A DNA stretch of 64,000 nucleotides from RFSX01 sp964567435 (GTDB taxonomy: Bacteria; Bacteroidota; Bacteroidia; Chitinophagales; Saprospiraceae). Below are positions 36,480-45,769 of the stretch, piece after piece. Each line of letters begins with the position of its first letter. Position 1 is the first letter of the stretch. Both the position numbers and the translations under genes were made by a program. Location of the stretch: NCBI GenBank assembly GCA_964567435.1, contig CAZMMQ010000012.1:9549-73548 (forward strand), written 5' to 3'. The notes under the pieces are model-generated. The model was not told where the DNA came from. It saw only the letters and a list, made by a program, of their open reading frames with translations, and ran no database searches.

Positions 36480-36587
36480 ATGCCCACTATCATACTGACA
36501 GATGAAAATGGTAGCATCATCCACTCTGATTTGACTTCAAATTATAGAGTCAGGCCTGAACTTTTGGAATTATTAGCCTACTTCTAG
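36480..36587 (+). pseudogene. Remnant of the C-terminal end of an AhpC/TSA-like redoxin
   Basis: A 35-codon frame from an internal ATG, open upstream to 36438, reads 'VMPTIILTDENGSIIHSDLT' then 'SNYRVRPELLELLAYF'. The pattern (Pro-Thr-hydrophobic strand, D-E-N-G turn, 'H.DLT.NYRVRPE..ELL') matches the last strand and helix of thioredoxin-fold AhpC/TSA proteins. The catalytic Cys region is absent, because the msrA gene begins just upstream in the other direction. It is therefore interpreted as a decayed fragment, possibly left by the rearrangement that placed msrA here. Confidence 0.5.
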
Positions 36588-36761
36588 ATTAGAAATTACA
36601 ATTGAATACATTCTTTCTTTATAGTCACTTGATAGGCACACATTTTGCTTTATTTTAATATGTTAAGCTATTTATGATTCCTAACGCATACTATTTGGCT
36701 TTCTATTCGTTTTAGTATTGGCGTTGTCGTTAGGCTTCTAGCAGAAGTGGTCCTAATTAGC

Positions 36762-36769
36762 TATTTTTG
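36762..36769 (+). promoter_or_regulatory. -7 box (TATTTTTG) of the Cys/Lys-rich secreted protein gene
   Basis: Match to TAnnTTTG, 23 bases before the ATG at 36793. Confidence 0.45.
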
Positions 36770-36792
36770 GTAAACAACAAACAAATAAGATA

Positions 36793-37269
36793 ATGAAGAA
36801 AATAATGTTACTAAGTGCTTTTGTACTTGCAGCGGGATTAGCATCTGCTCAGAGCTGCTCTAAGTCTAAAGCTGCCTGCGCTAAAAAAGCGTCTACTGAA
36901 GCATCTACTACCAATATCAATGTAGATCAAACAAGTGTACTTTCTGCTTTAGCAGCGGCTGATGTATTAGCTGAGGCTGATAAGAGCATCGTAAGAAAAG
37001 AGTGCCCACTTTCTGGTGGCATTTCTTACTACAAGAAAAATGTATGTGAGAAATCAGGGAAAGTATCTATGGATGAAGTAGAGTATGATTCTGAAGCAAA
37101 CGCTTTTGTCAATCTTTCTCCTTCTGAGGTTATGAATGACCAACAAGTTAAAGTGATCAAAACTGCTGATACTGTAGATGGAAAAGTACAAAGTGCTGGA
37201 AAATCTAAGAAAAAAGCATGTTGCGCTGGAAAGAAAGCAGCTTGTGGTTCTAAGAAAACAGGTGCTTAA
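36793..37269 (+). CDS. Cys/Lys-rich small secreted protein
   Basis: 158 residues with a signal peptide ending 'GLASAQ'. The mature protein starts 'SCSKSKAACAKKAS' and ends 'KSKKKACCAGKKAACGSKKT', so basic residues and paired or spaced cysteines bracket a middle domain (about 45-125) with two more cysteines ('ECPLSGG', 'NVCEKSG'). The tails could bind metal or nucleic acid, or be cross-linked; no family is recognised. The gene has its own promoter box and a strong terminator, so it is probably monocistronic and well expressed. Confidence 0.7.
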   Translation: MKKIMLLSAFVLAAGLASAQSCSKSKAACAKKASTEASTTNINVDQTSVLSALAAADVLAEADKSIVRKECPLSGGISYYKKNVCEKSGKVSMDEVEYDSEANAFVNLSPSEVMNDQQVKVIKTADTVDGKVQSAGKSKKKACCAGKKAACGSKKTGA

Positions 37270-37294
37270 GACGAAGTCTTCATAGAAAAATATC

Positions 37295-37328
37295 ATAGCC
37301 TGATGCAATGCATCAGGCTATTTTTTTT
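37295..37328 (+). terminator. Strong rho-independent terminator
   Basis: ATAGCCTGATGC (37295-37306) pairs perfectly with GCATCAGGCTAT (37310-37321) around a 3-nt loop and is followed by a run of T (to 37328). It ends the Cys/Lys-rich protein gene. Confidence 0.92.
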
Positions 37329-37431
37329 GTCCATACTCCAACTCTAATTTTCTAGGATAATTGCTCTAATTCATTAAAATCTGTTTACATTTAATTTATT
37401 TATATGTGTAAGTAATTAGTTTTCACGCATT

Positions 37432-39432
37432 ATGGCCTCTAAAAAGAAGAAAAAGCAAGCACTAAAAGAAAAAAAGCTCTCTCCACAAAAAGCTAGAAAG
37501 CTTCAGCAAAAGGAAGCGCTGAAGTCTGGCAAAAGCAAACCAAAGAGAGACCTAAAAACCTATGCTGCGCTGATATGCATTCTGATCTTTGTAGCCATTT
37601 CCTTCCTCCCCTCTCTTGACAATCTCTATGTCAACTGGGATGATGACCGCAATTTCTACGAGAACGAACTTGTCACAACTGTGAATAAGACCACCTTCTG
37701 GTCTAATACTGCAGAAATATTCAAATCCGATGTTATCGGAAACTATAATCCATTGACTATCTGGACTTTTGCCTTAGAAGAAAGAATGGTCTCTGCTAAG
37801 AAAAGACCTTATGTCAGACACCTCAATAATATCCTTTTGCATGTGCTCTGTGTCATGTTTGTATTTTGGATTGGGATTAGACTAAAGCTTGGCATATGGG
37901 GAGCCGCATTTCTAGCGCTTCTTTTTGGTGTACATCCAATGAGGGTAGAATCGGTTGCATGGGTTACAGAACGTAAAGATGTGCTCTTTGGAGTTTTTTA
38001 TTTGGGAGCTTTGTTCCAATACATTAAGGGCAAGCAACAAGGATTCAGTATCGGAAGACATGTACTGATAATGACGCTGTTTGTGCTATCCTTGCTATCC
38101 AAAATCCAAGCTGTATTCTTACCTATTTCTATGGTATTGGTGGATTACTATTTGTCTAAGGATAGTAAAATCACTATCAAAAGCATCATGTCGAAATGGC
38201 CTTACTTCATAGGTTCTTTGATTATTGGTATCGTCAATATTATGACCTTAAAAGCACAAGGATCTATCGAAGAGCAGGCATATTCTGGTATTTCTAGGCT
38301 ATTCATCGGATCATATTCATTGGGAGTCTACTATATCAAAGCCTTAATTCCTTATAGACTTTCTCCTTTATATCCGTATCCAGCTTCTTTGAGTCCCATA
38401 TTCTATGCCTCTATATTGACATTTATACTAACAGTAGCAGGGCTATTTTATGCCTATTCTAAGAAGTTTAAAATATGGTTCTTTGGTATTGCCTTCTTTA
38501 TGGCAAATGTGTTCATGCTATTGCAGATACTTGGAGCAGGACAAGGCTTTATCGCAGATCGATTTACGTACATAGCATACATAGGCCTATTTTTTATTAT
38601 GGCCTACTACCTGAGCGAATTACTTTCCAAAAAACCTCAACTTAAGATGGGTGCTTTGATTGGTGCTGGTGCTCTTATTCTAGGTTTTGCATTTATGACT
38701 TTTCAACAAAATAAGGTTTGGAAAGATAGCGGAACTTTATGGACTCATGTTCTTAAGTACTATAAGAAATCTACTTTACCATGGGGTAACAGAGCCAACT
38801 TTTATAGAGATGCCGGACAGACCCAACTTGCTCTGAGAGATTATGCAGAACGGATCAGACTAAAATCTGATGACCCTGAACCATATAATTCTGTAGCCAG
38901 GCTTTATTTTAATTTTAATAATAAAGACTCATTGCTAAAGGCACTATACAACTACAATAAAGCCATAGAGTTGAAGCCAACAGATGTGGAATTTGTGGTC
39001 AATAGAGGAGCGACCTATGCTAAGCTTGGAGATTTTCAAAACTCAATAGCTAATCTCAATCAAGCTGAACAGATTGATCCCAGCTTTGCTAATATCTATC
39101 TCAACAGATCTGTTATCTATAATCAGACTGGAGATTATGCCAATGCCTTAAAGGATATTGACAAGTATCTAAATCTCAAGCCCAACTTTCCTGATATGTG
39201 GTATGAAAAGGCAAGACTACACAATTTCAGATCGGAACTTCCTCAGGCCATGGATGCTATAAATAGAGCCATAGGAATGAATGGTAGGAAAGGCGTTTAC
39301 TATTTTGAGCGATCAAAGGTATTCTTTAAACAAAAAAATATAGCCGCGGCAAAGCAAGATTTAGCAACTAGTGAAAGCCTAGGTCACAACGGTGATGCAG
39401 AGACAACTGCTATTATTCGTTCTGCACAGTAG
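37432..39432 (+). CDS. TMTC-like membrane protein with TPRs (probable GT-C glycosyltransferase)
   Basis: 666 residues. A basic cytoplasmic tail (about 1-42) is followed by some ten transmembrane helices and a C-terminal TPR domain (about 450-650). The first periplasmic loop has 'YVNWDDDRNFYENE', the acidic motif of GT-C transferases, and the second 'GVHPMRVESVAWVTERKDVL' is characteristic of the TMTC-like group. TMTC proteins in eukaryotes O-mannosylate cadherins; Bacteroidota relatives are assumed to transfer sugar from lipid carriers to proteins or glycans. This function is inferred from family. It lies between two large secreted-protein genes, whose products would be candidate substrates. 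Confidence 0.85.
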   Translation: MASKKKKKQALKEKKLSPQKARKLQQKEALKSGKSKPKRDLKTYAALICILIFVAISFLPSLDNLYVNWDDDRNFYENELVTTVNKTTFWSNTAEIFKSDVIGNYNPLTIWTFALEERMVSAKKRPYVRHLNNILLHVLCVMFVFWIGIRLKLGIWGAAFLALLFGVHPMRVESVAWVTERKDVLFGVFYLGALFQYIKGKQQGFSIGRHVLIMTLFVLSLLSKIQAVFLPISMVLVDYYLSKDSKITIKSIMSKWPYFIGSLIIGIVNIMTLKAQGSIEEQAYSGISRLFIGSYSLGVYYIKALIPYRLSPLYPYPASLSPIFYASILTFILTVAGLFYAYSKKFKIWFFGIAFFMANVFMLLQILGAGQGFIADRFTYIAYIGLFFIMAYYLSELLSKKPQLKMGALIGAGALILGFAFMTFQQNKVWKDSGTLWTHVLKYYKKSTLPWGNRANFYRDAGQTQLALRDYAERIRLKSDDPEPYNSVARLYFNFNNKDSLLKALYNYNKAIELKPTDVEFVVNRGATYAKLGDFQNSIANLNQAEQIDPSFANIYLNRSVIYNQTGDYANALKDIDKYLNLKPNFPDMWYEKARLHNFRSELPQAMDAINRAIGMNGRKGVYYFERSKVFFKQKNIAAAKQDLATSESLGHNGDAETTAIIRSAQ

Positions 39433-39437
39433 CCTTG

Positions 39438-42400
39438 CTAGACAACAGAGAAGGTCCGATTCCAGTTAATCGAATCAGATTCTATATAGATGACATATTG
39501 TCCTCGGTTGAGTTGATTTAAGACATAACCTAGACTTACAGCACTCTTTGAATACACCACTGTCTCTGTCCTTCCGCTTAGGTCATTGACGACTTTAACG
39601 TGAATGAGTTCACCTTTTTTCATTCGCTTATAGATCTCTCCTTCCATGACGACCATCTCTCTTTTGATATTTGTATTCAGCGGGATGACACCATTGAAAC
39701 ATGGTTCTATAATCGCATCAAACTCAACACCATTTCCAATTTCGAAACCAGGAAGTAACTCTATCGTGTTCCCTGCTGTAAATAATCTAGACGATACGCC
39801 ACTAACTTCAGCAGCAGAAAACAAAGTGTGTCCAGCATGATAGCTTTCATCAATGGCTGCCTGGACAAACAAAAATTCACCATCACATTCCAGACACAGT
39901 TCGTCTATCACTCCGTCACAGTTATTGTCTATGCCATCACAAAGTTCTACTGCCCCAGGATAAATGCCCGAATCGTTGTCTACACAATCTCCGTTATCCT
40001 CAACAAAACCCGATGGGGGACTACAGGCGGTTACCTCTACAGTGGGATTGCCAAATCCATCGCCATCACCATCATGATACCAACTAACTTCTGAATTGAT
40101 ATTAGGATTAGTATCGTCACAATCACCTCCAGACGATATGTATCCAACAGGTGCAGAACAGAAAGTTTGTGCTGAACTTTCATCTCCAAATCCATCTCCA
40201 TCCAAATCTGCATAGACCTGAGTATCGTCTAACAGATTCGATTGCCATAATCCTCTACCATAACTGGCCGCATACAACTCACATCCATTTATATCTAATT
40301 CTGTTACCAAAACCGTAGGCAAATTACTGCTAACAGATTCCCAGTCAGTGTACACGTTACTTCTATAATAAATCCCTGTGCCCATTGTCACATACAATCC
40401 ATTCTGGGGACCACCCTCATATAATATGGACTCTGCTCCAATATCAGGAAGACCAGGCATCAAATCAGTCCAAGTCTGTCCACCATTAATACTTTGCACG
40501 ACCCGTTTATCTGTACCTGACAGGGTCATAGCTATCCAATTCATGTCGTGAGGATGCAGCGTGATATAATTGATATTAGAGAATCCAAAATTAGGCGTAA
40601 TGTCTTCCCAGGTGTTACCGCCATTAGTGGTTTTGTATAACTGCTGTTCAAATGCAGCCAGTATAAAATTATTGTCAATCTGAGAAATTGCGATTTCCTG
40701 CAATAAGGTATCTCCTGGATTGCTCGTGTTAAAATTGGAAATTAGTTCCCACGAGGCTATGGCATTAGAGGACTTATAGAGCTGTGTCTTCCCTTGATAG
40801 ATAGTAGAATGATCCATAGGATCTGCCATAAGCGGCGTCACCCAGTCTCCAAATCCAGGCGTCTGGGACAATCCACCATCTAAGGTAATACCACCATCTG
40901 ACGTTCGATATAAGGTGCCATATTGCACTGAGGCGTATATAGTATCCTTATCATCAATATCTATGAGGGGTTCCATTCCATCTGCCCCTACAAAGTTTAA
41001 CCACCCTTCTGCGGTTGTATACCTGCCTGTACCATTGTCCTGGCTTCCCCCTGCAATCACGCTTCCATCTTCACTTATATCTATTCTGTAGAATTGCCTA
41101 ATACCTAATCCAGTAGATTTATCTTCAAAACTTGTCGCACTGTCATCTGAGGTAAAAAGTCCTCCATCAGTTGCAAAATATATTCGCCCTGGCATATAGA
41201 CAATTTGATCTACATCTGCGTGTATAAATGGTAAGGGATCGTTATGCAGCCAATGTGAAGTTTGCTCCCATGTTACTGCTCCATCAAAAGATCGGAATGT
41301 CATTATACCCCCTAAATGGACCTCATCTTTATCATTAGGATTGACAGCAATTGCCATATCTCTTGGTGCCTGACCTCCTGGAAAGTTAAGATCATAGCCT
41401 AAGATGTTATTGTTATTTGCATCGTTGGACGACATCATCGTAAAACTTGCCCCATTATCCTGTGATCGATATACCGAACCAAATCCGCCATTATTAGCTT
41501 CTAAAGCGTACAAATAATCTGGATCGTCTTCTGTGACAGCAATCATAATTGGATTATGGTAGGTATGCGACTGCCAATCTCCAGATAACTCAGTCCATGA
41601 CCAACCTTGATCTGATGAGTGAAAGATAGCACCAAGTCCAGAGGCGTAGACATGATTTCCATCCAGCGGTCTAAACTCTATGTCATACATCGTTTGATTA
41701 TGAACCAGTGATACTATCCAACTTTCTCCAGCATCAAAGGAGTGAAATATATTTCCTCCTAGGTTTATCGCTAAACAGACACTTGGGTTGGTTGGTGAAA
41801 TTTCTATATCAATTATTTGAGTATTCGGAAAGATTCCAGTGGTCTCATACCAAGACAGACCAGCATCTGTGGATTTCATCAAGCCACCTCCTTGCGTCCC
41901 CGCAAAATAAATATCAGAGTTATATGGACTTATAGCCAGTGAATAAATCTGCAGAATTAATTGGTCATCAAATATGGGTGTCCAGCTAAGGCCTCCATCT
42001 ACAGACTTCCATATTCCTCCAGAAGGAGATCCCACAAGAATGTGATTGGAATTACTCTCATCTATAGCCACTGAGGTGATACGACCGATATGAGATGACC
42101 AGCCATGTGTGATCTGAGTCTCCATTGGCCCTAATTCGACCCAACTATTCTGAGGAGAAGAGCGACGTTCTTGTGATATTCTCTTATCCTTCCACTTCAA
42201 ATGAGACTGGTAGACTCTCGCGTTATTAATTAAGCTGCCACGTTCGTCCAAGCATCTTTTCATACGATATTCCCATCGCTTAAATGCCTTATAACCAGTA
42301 TGTTGTCCCCTTCCATGAATGTCAAAATAAGCTTCCGCGTCTCTGACTATCTCTTCAAAGGTCATTGTTGTATCCATTGTCATATCCGTATAGATTTGAC

Positions 42401-42455
42401 TTTGTACATCACTAGTCATAATAATGACTCCCATTATTAACAATAGCTCCTTCAT
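39438..42455 (-). CDS. Large secreted Asp-box/MopE-repeat protein, paralogue of 31769-35955
   Basis: 1005 residues, complete. A signal peptide precedes an N-terminal region almost collinear with the paralogue ('MTFEEIVRDAEAYF', 'GRGQHTGYKAFKRWEYRMKR'). Then comes a VPS10/sortilin-like propeller with Asp-boxes ('SVDGGLSWTPIF', 'STDAGLSW', 'TTNGGNTW') up to about residue 745, two MopE-type units ('DGDGFGD', 'GDCDD', 'PGAVELCDGIDNNCDG'), a strand region 'FTAGNTIELLPGFEIGNGVE' and a C-terminal T9SS-like domain ('NDLSGRTETVVY' to 'RTFSVV'). It lacks the PPC-like insert of the paralogue. Probably exported by the type IX system and attached to the cell surface. The binding partner is unknown. Confidence 0.88.
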   Translation of the reverse strand: MKELLLIMGVIIMTSDVQSQIYTDMTMDTTMTFEEIVRDAEAYFDIHGRGQHTGYKAFKRWEYRMKRCLDERGSLINNARVYQSHLKWKDKRISQERRSSPQNSWVELGPMETQITHGWSSHIGRITSVAIDESNSNHILVGSPSGGIWKSVDGGLSWTPIFDDQLILQIYSLAISPYNSDIYFAGTQGGGLMKSTDAGLSWYETTGIFPNTQIIDIEISPTNPSVCLAINLGGNIFHSFDAGESWIVSLVHNQTMYDIEFRPLDGNHVYASGLGAIFHSSDQGWSWTELSGDWQSHTYHNPIMIAVTEDDPDYLYALEANNGGFGSVYRSQDNGASFTMMSSNDANNNNILGYDLNFPGGQAPRDMAIAVNPNDKDEVHLGGIMTFRSFDGAVTWEQTSHWLHNDPLPFIHADVDQIVYMPGRIYFATDGGLFTSDDSATSFEDKSTGLGIRQFYRIDISEDGSVIAGGSQDNGTGRYTTAEGWLNFVGADGMEPLIDIDDKDTIYASVQYGTLYRTSDGGITLDGGLSQTPGFGDWVTPLMADPMDHSTIYQGKTQLYKSSNAIASWELISNFNTSNPGDTLLQEIAISQIDNNFILAAFEQQLYKTTNGGNTWEDITPNFGFSNINYITLHPHDMNWIAMTLSGTDKRVVQSINGGQTWTDLMPGLPDIGAESILYEGGPQNGLYVTMGTGIYYRSNVYTDWESVSSNLPTVLVTELDINGCELYAASYGRGLWQSNLLDDTQVYADLDGDGFGDESSAQTFCSAPVGYISSGGDCDDTNPNINSEVSWYHDGDGDGFGNPTVEVTACSPPSGFVEDNGDCVDNDSGIYPGAVELCDGIDNNCDGVIDELCLECDGEFLFVQAAIDESYHAGHTLFSAAEVSGVSSRLFTAGNTIELLPGFEIGNGVEFDAIIEPCFNGVIPLNTNIKREMVVMEGEIYKRMKKGELIHVKVVNDLSGRTETVVYSKSAVSLGYVLNQLNRGQYVIYIESDSINWNRTFSVV

Positions 42456-42863
42456 CTAATTAGAGAACTTTGGGGTTGCAAAGCGGATAATTACAATAAA
42501 ATCAATCCAATATACATTATAAATAATCATAATATCAAGGTTTGAAATCGGACACATCCACTGTATCACCTAGATAGGAACTTTTGAATATGTTAAACTC
42601 AGTATTTTAACTTTTTCTGGTAGTGATAAGAGTTGGTGAGATCTATTAGGAGGAATAATTATCAAAAAAAGTTGGACCCATACTATCCTAATCCCAGAAG
42701 AGCATAACTATTAGTCAATTACTTAGAATTAAGAGCTATCTGCACACGGTTGACGTGTAAGGAATAAGTATATGCCTCTTTTGCTGTCGAATTATAAACC
42801 TTGAAATCTCTTTTTACTAGATGCAGAATTAAGGCGTCTATACTTCGCTCTATATGAAAAATA
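42456..42863. other. 408-bp intergenic region
   Basis: Between the start of the secreted protein gene (leftward) and the end of trx. A 60-codon minus-strand frame (42719-42901) overlaps the trx stop and shows no family features; I do not call it. No hairpin or RNA gene is evident. Confidence 0.4.
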
Positions 42864-43247
42864 CTATTCCTCTTCAGAGATAGCCATATCATGATCACCA
42901 CGAATATATTCGTCGAGAATCTCTTCCAGATTAGGTTTCGGTATTAATCCTTGAAATCTTTCCCTCATTGCACCTTGATGTATAATGATTATAGTAGGGA
43001 TGGATTTGATTTTGAAATAAGCACTTAGTTGAGGATTTACTTCAGTGTTGACCTTGGCGACAAGTGCTTTGTTTTGATATGCTTCAGATAATTCATCGAT
43101 GATTGGACCCAGCACTTTGCAAGGACCACACCAGTGAGCATAGAAATCTAAGAGAACAGGCACTTTAGAAGTGGACACAACCTCATTGAAATTGTCATCG
43201 GTTATCTGTGGAGTTAGGTATTTTGGTTTCTTTTTTTTCCAGAACAT
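42864..43247 (-). CDS. trxA: Thioredoxin
   Basis: 127 residues with the active site W39-C40-G41-P42-C43 in 'FYAHWCGPCKVLGPI' and the cis-Pro region 'IKSIPTIIIIHQG'. It reduces disulfides in the cytoplasm. The N-terminus is short and basic (FWKKKKPK), not a signal peptide. It is the last gene of an apparent operon (lipoprotein, recN, fabI, trx) with 3 bp to fabI. A divergent C-terminal tail of about 20 acidic residues ends the protein. Confidence 0.94.
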   Translation of the reverse strand: MFWKKKKPKYLTPQITDDNFNEVVSTSKVPVLLDFYAHWCGPCKVLGPIIDELSEAYQNKALVAKVNTEVNPQLSAYFKIKSIPTIIIIHQGAMRERFQGLIPKPNLEEILDEYIRGDHDMAISEEE

Positions 43248-43250
43248 AAC

Positions 43251-44054
43251 TTAAGCTTCAAGTATTTCTGGTGCCATACCCATATTTGAGAAACCTCCAT
43301 CATGATATAGATTTTGCATAGTCACATATTTTGTATAGTCCGAGAAAAGCATGATACAATAATCAGCGCAAGCCTCTGCACTGGCATTGCCAAGAGGTGA
43401 CATTTTATCAGCGTATGAGAAGAATTCCTGGAATCCTTTCACACCCTTTCCTGCTGTTGTCATTGTTGGTGATTGACTAACCGTGTTGACTCTGACTTTA
43501 TTCTTCTTTGCCCAATGATATCCAAAGCTACGGGCAAAGGATTCTAGCAGTGCTTTAGACTCTGCCATTTCATTATAATCTGGAAAAGTACGCTGAGCAG
43601 CTATATAAGATAAGCCAATGATACTCCCCCACTCGTTAATAGCATCTTTTTTATATGCGGATTGCATCATCTTATGGAAAGAGATAGCAGAGATATCAAA
43701 AGTCTTTTGCATCCAATCGTACTTTATATCGGTATAATCTCTCTTCTTTCTAACATTTAGTGACATGCCTATTGAATGTAATACAAAGTCCATCTTTCCT
43801 CCAAATCGCTCTAGACTCTGGTCGAATAAGTTGTTTATGTCTTCTGTATTAGTAGCATCTGCTGCAATCACTACACTGGATGTTTTTTCGGCTAATTCGC
43901 TAATGGCTCCTAACCTCAAAGCTACAGGGGCATTTGTTAATATAATCTCAGCACCTTCAGCATGGGCTTTCTCTGCTATCTTCCATGCTATAGATTCACT
44001 ATCAAGTGCACCTGATATAATTCCTTTCTTACCTTTCAATAAATTACCTGACAT
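43251..44054 (-). CDS. fabI: Enoyl-ACP reductase FabI
   Basis: 267 residues, short-chain dehydrogenase fold. The cofactor-binding segment begins 'GIISGALDSESIAWKIA', the form common in Bacteroidota. The catalytic pair Y160 and K167 in 'FPDYNEMAESKALLESFARS' has the FabI spacing (Tyr-x6-Lys), and a second Tyr (Y150) occupies the position seen in other FabI. It performs the last step of each fatty-acid elongation cycle with NAD(P)H and is the target of triclosan-type inhibitors. Translation is probably coupled to the downstream trx. Confidence 0.96.
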   Translation of the reverse strand: MSGNLLKGKKGIISGALDSESIAWKIAEKAHAEGAEIILTNAPVALRLGAISELAEKTSSVVIAADATNTEDINNLFDQSLERFGGKMDFVLHSIGMSLNVRKKRDYTDIKYDWMQKTFDISAISFHKMMQSAYKKDAINEWGSIIGLSYIAAQRTFPDYNEMAESKALLESFARSFGYHWAKKNKVRVNTVSQSPTMTTAGKGVKGFQEFFSYADKMSPLGNASAEACADYCIMLFSDYTKYVTMQNLYHDGGFSNMGMAPEILEA

Positions 44055-44098
44055 TGGGTTTGCGTTTTGTTACTTGGGGGATAAAGATAGTTTTTCAA

Positions 44099-45763
44099 CT
44101 ATAATTGTCGAGTTGTGATTAAATCTTTTGCGTTATCCAATGCAAAAGTACTAGGTGGATCACCACTAAGCATTTTAGCGATTTCTGTTATTCTCTCACT
44201 ATCATCAAGCACGCTAACATGAGTCTCAGTCCTATTTCTATGCTCTTCTTTGTATACATGAAAATGTCTGACTGCTCTGGCCGCTATCTGAGGTGTATGT
44301 GTAATGCATATCATTTGATGGTCAGTTGCCAACTCCTTAAGAATAAGGGCCATCTTACCTGCAATATCACCAGAAACCCCAGTATCTATTTCGTCAAATA
44401 TCATAGTAGGCAAGGACATTGCCTTTGCGACTGTGGCTTTGATACTTAACATGAGTCGTGAAGTCTCGCCACCAGATGCAACCTTCCTAATTTCTTGAAA
44501 GTCTGTTCCTTTATTGGCTTTGAAGAGGATAGAAATATCATCTCTCCCTGAGGACTTCAGTTCATCTAATAGCTGATGAGAAACCTTGATCTCGGCTGAG
44601 TCCATAGCTAGTGAATCTAATTTAGCATTGACAGTAGACTCTAGTTTCTTGAATACTTTCTGACGCTTTTTTGTAAGCTGAGAGGCCAATTTTTCTAATT
44701 CTTGGACTATAGCGTCAATTTCTTTTTCTAATTCTTTGATACGGGCTTCTCTGCCATTGATATTTTCAAGCTTTTGTTCCAACTCTGTTTGGATAGCCAT
44801 TAATTGTGAGACTGATTGGACGCTGTGTTTCTTTTCTAGGGTGTAGATCTCGTCCAATCGTGATCTGATTTCAGATAGTCGAGAAGGATTACTATCTACA
44901 TTCTCAGCTATACTCTGTGATACATTGTAAAGATTGATTAGGTTTTCTTGTAGTGTTTCTAATAACTCATAGCCTTCAGATATCTGTGGATTGACCCCAT
45001 TGAAAGTCGCCCATCGCTTGGATAAATCCAATAAGAGATCCTTGGTACTATCGTCACCTTCAGACAGTTTGAAAGTCGTCTCATGCATTAAAGCAGATAT
45101 CACATCTGATTTTTCCAAAACTGTCGCTTCTGATTCCATGCTCTCTTTTTCACCATCGACTAATCCAATTTTTAAAAATTCATTTAATTGGAATTGCATG
45201 AAGTCCACCTCTTTTAACTGGGCTGATTCAAGCTGCTTTTGATGGCCCAGTTCTTTGGACTTTTCACGATATTCTGTATACAAAAGTGTATACTTCTCAG
45301 TCAGCTTTTCATTGCTGGCTAAGGCGTCCACGAGCTTGAGATGGAAGTCCTTTTTTTGGATGTCAGTAATCTGAAATTGCTTATTGAGATCTATGAGCTC
45401 TGTACTGATACTTTGAAGCACATCAAGATTAGTCGGTGTATCATTAATAAAAGCTCTCGAACGACCACTAGGGACTATCTCTCTTCTAATAATGAGTTCT
45501 TCCTCCTGATCCAAATCATTGGCCTTCAAAATACCATTGATGCTTTTAGGATAGTCAGAAAACGAGGCTTCTACAATACATTTATTACTCTTATCAAGCA
45601 GTACTTTACTGTCAGCACGTTGCCCCATTATGAGACCAAGAGCCCCAAGTAATATAGACTTACCTGCACCTGTCTCACCAGTAATGATATTAAGTTGCTC
45701 ATCGAATTCCAGGGTTACCTTGGCAATGATGGCATAATTTTCAACACTAATAGACTGAAGCAT
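44099..45763 (-). CDS. recN: DNA repair protein RecN
   Basis: 554 residues. SMC-like ATPase: Walker A 'GETGAGKS' at 29-36, long coiled-coil (about 165-370), and the C-terminal ABC half with 'SGGETSRLMLSIKATVA' (signature), 'IFDEIDTGVSGDIA' (Walker B) and 'QMICITHTPQIAARA'. RecN takes part in double-strand break repair by recombination. Length is normal. It is second in the leftward group and lies 6 bp after the lipoprotein gene. Confidence 0.97.
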   Translation of the reverse strand: MLQSISVENYAIIAKVTLEFDEQLNIITGETGAGKSILLGALGLIMGQRADSKVLLDKSNKCIVEASFSDYPKSINGILKANDLDQEEELIIRREIVPSGRSRAFINDTPTNLDVLQSISTELIDLNKQFQITDIQKKDFHLKLVDALASNEKLTEKYTLLYTEYREKSKELGHQKQLESAQLKEVDFMQFQLNEFLKIGLVDGEKESMESEATVLEKSDVISALMHETTFKLSEGDDSTKDLLLDLSKRWATFNGVNPQISEGYELLETLQENLINLYNVSQSIAENVDSNPSRLSEIRSRLDEIYTLEKKHSVQSVSQLMAIQTELEQKLENINGREARIKELEKEIDAIVQELEKLASQLTKKRQKVFKKLESTVNAKLDSLAMDSAEIKVSHQLLDELKSSGRDDISILFKANKGTDFQEIRKVASGGETSRLMLSIKATVAKAMSLPTMIFDEIDTGVSGDIAGKMALILKELATDHQMICITHTPQIAARAVRHFHVYKEEHRNRTETHVSVLDDSERITEIAKMLSGDPPSTFALDNAKDLITTRQL

Positions 45764-45769
45764 ATCTGC

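Larger units (their letters stand above)
36439..36792. other. 354-bp intergenic region with a redoxin remnant
   Basis: It holds a short open frame resembling the end of an AhpC/TSA protein (36480-36587, listed separately) and a -7 box at 36762-36769 for the next gene. I see nothing else. Confidence 0.5.

Noticed and set aside
42719..42901. 60-codon minus-strand frame downstream of trx
   Set aside because: It overlaps the trx 3' end and shows no domain or signal; not supported as a gene.
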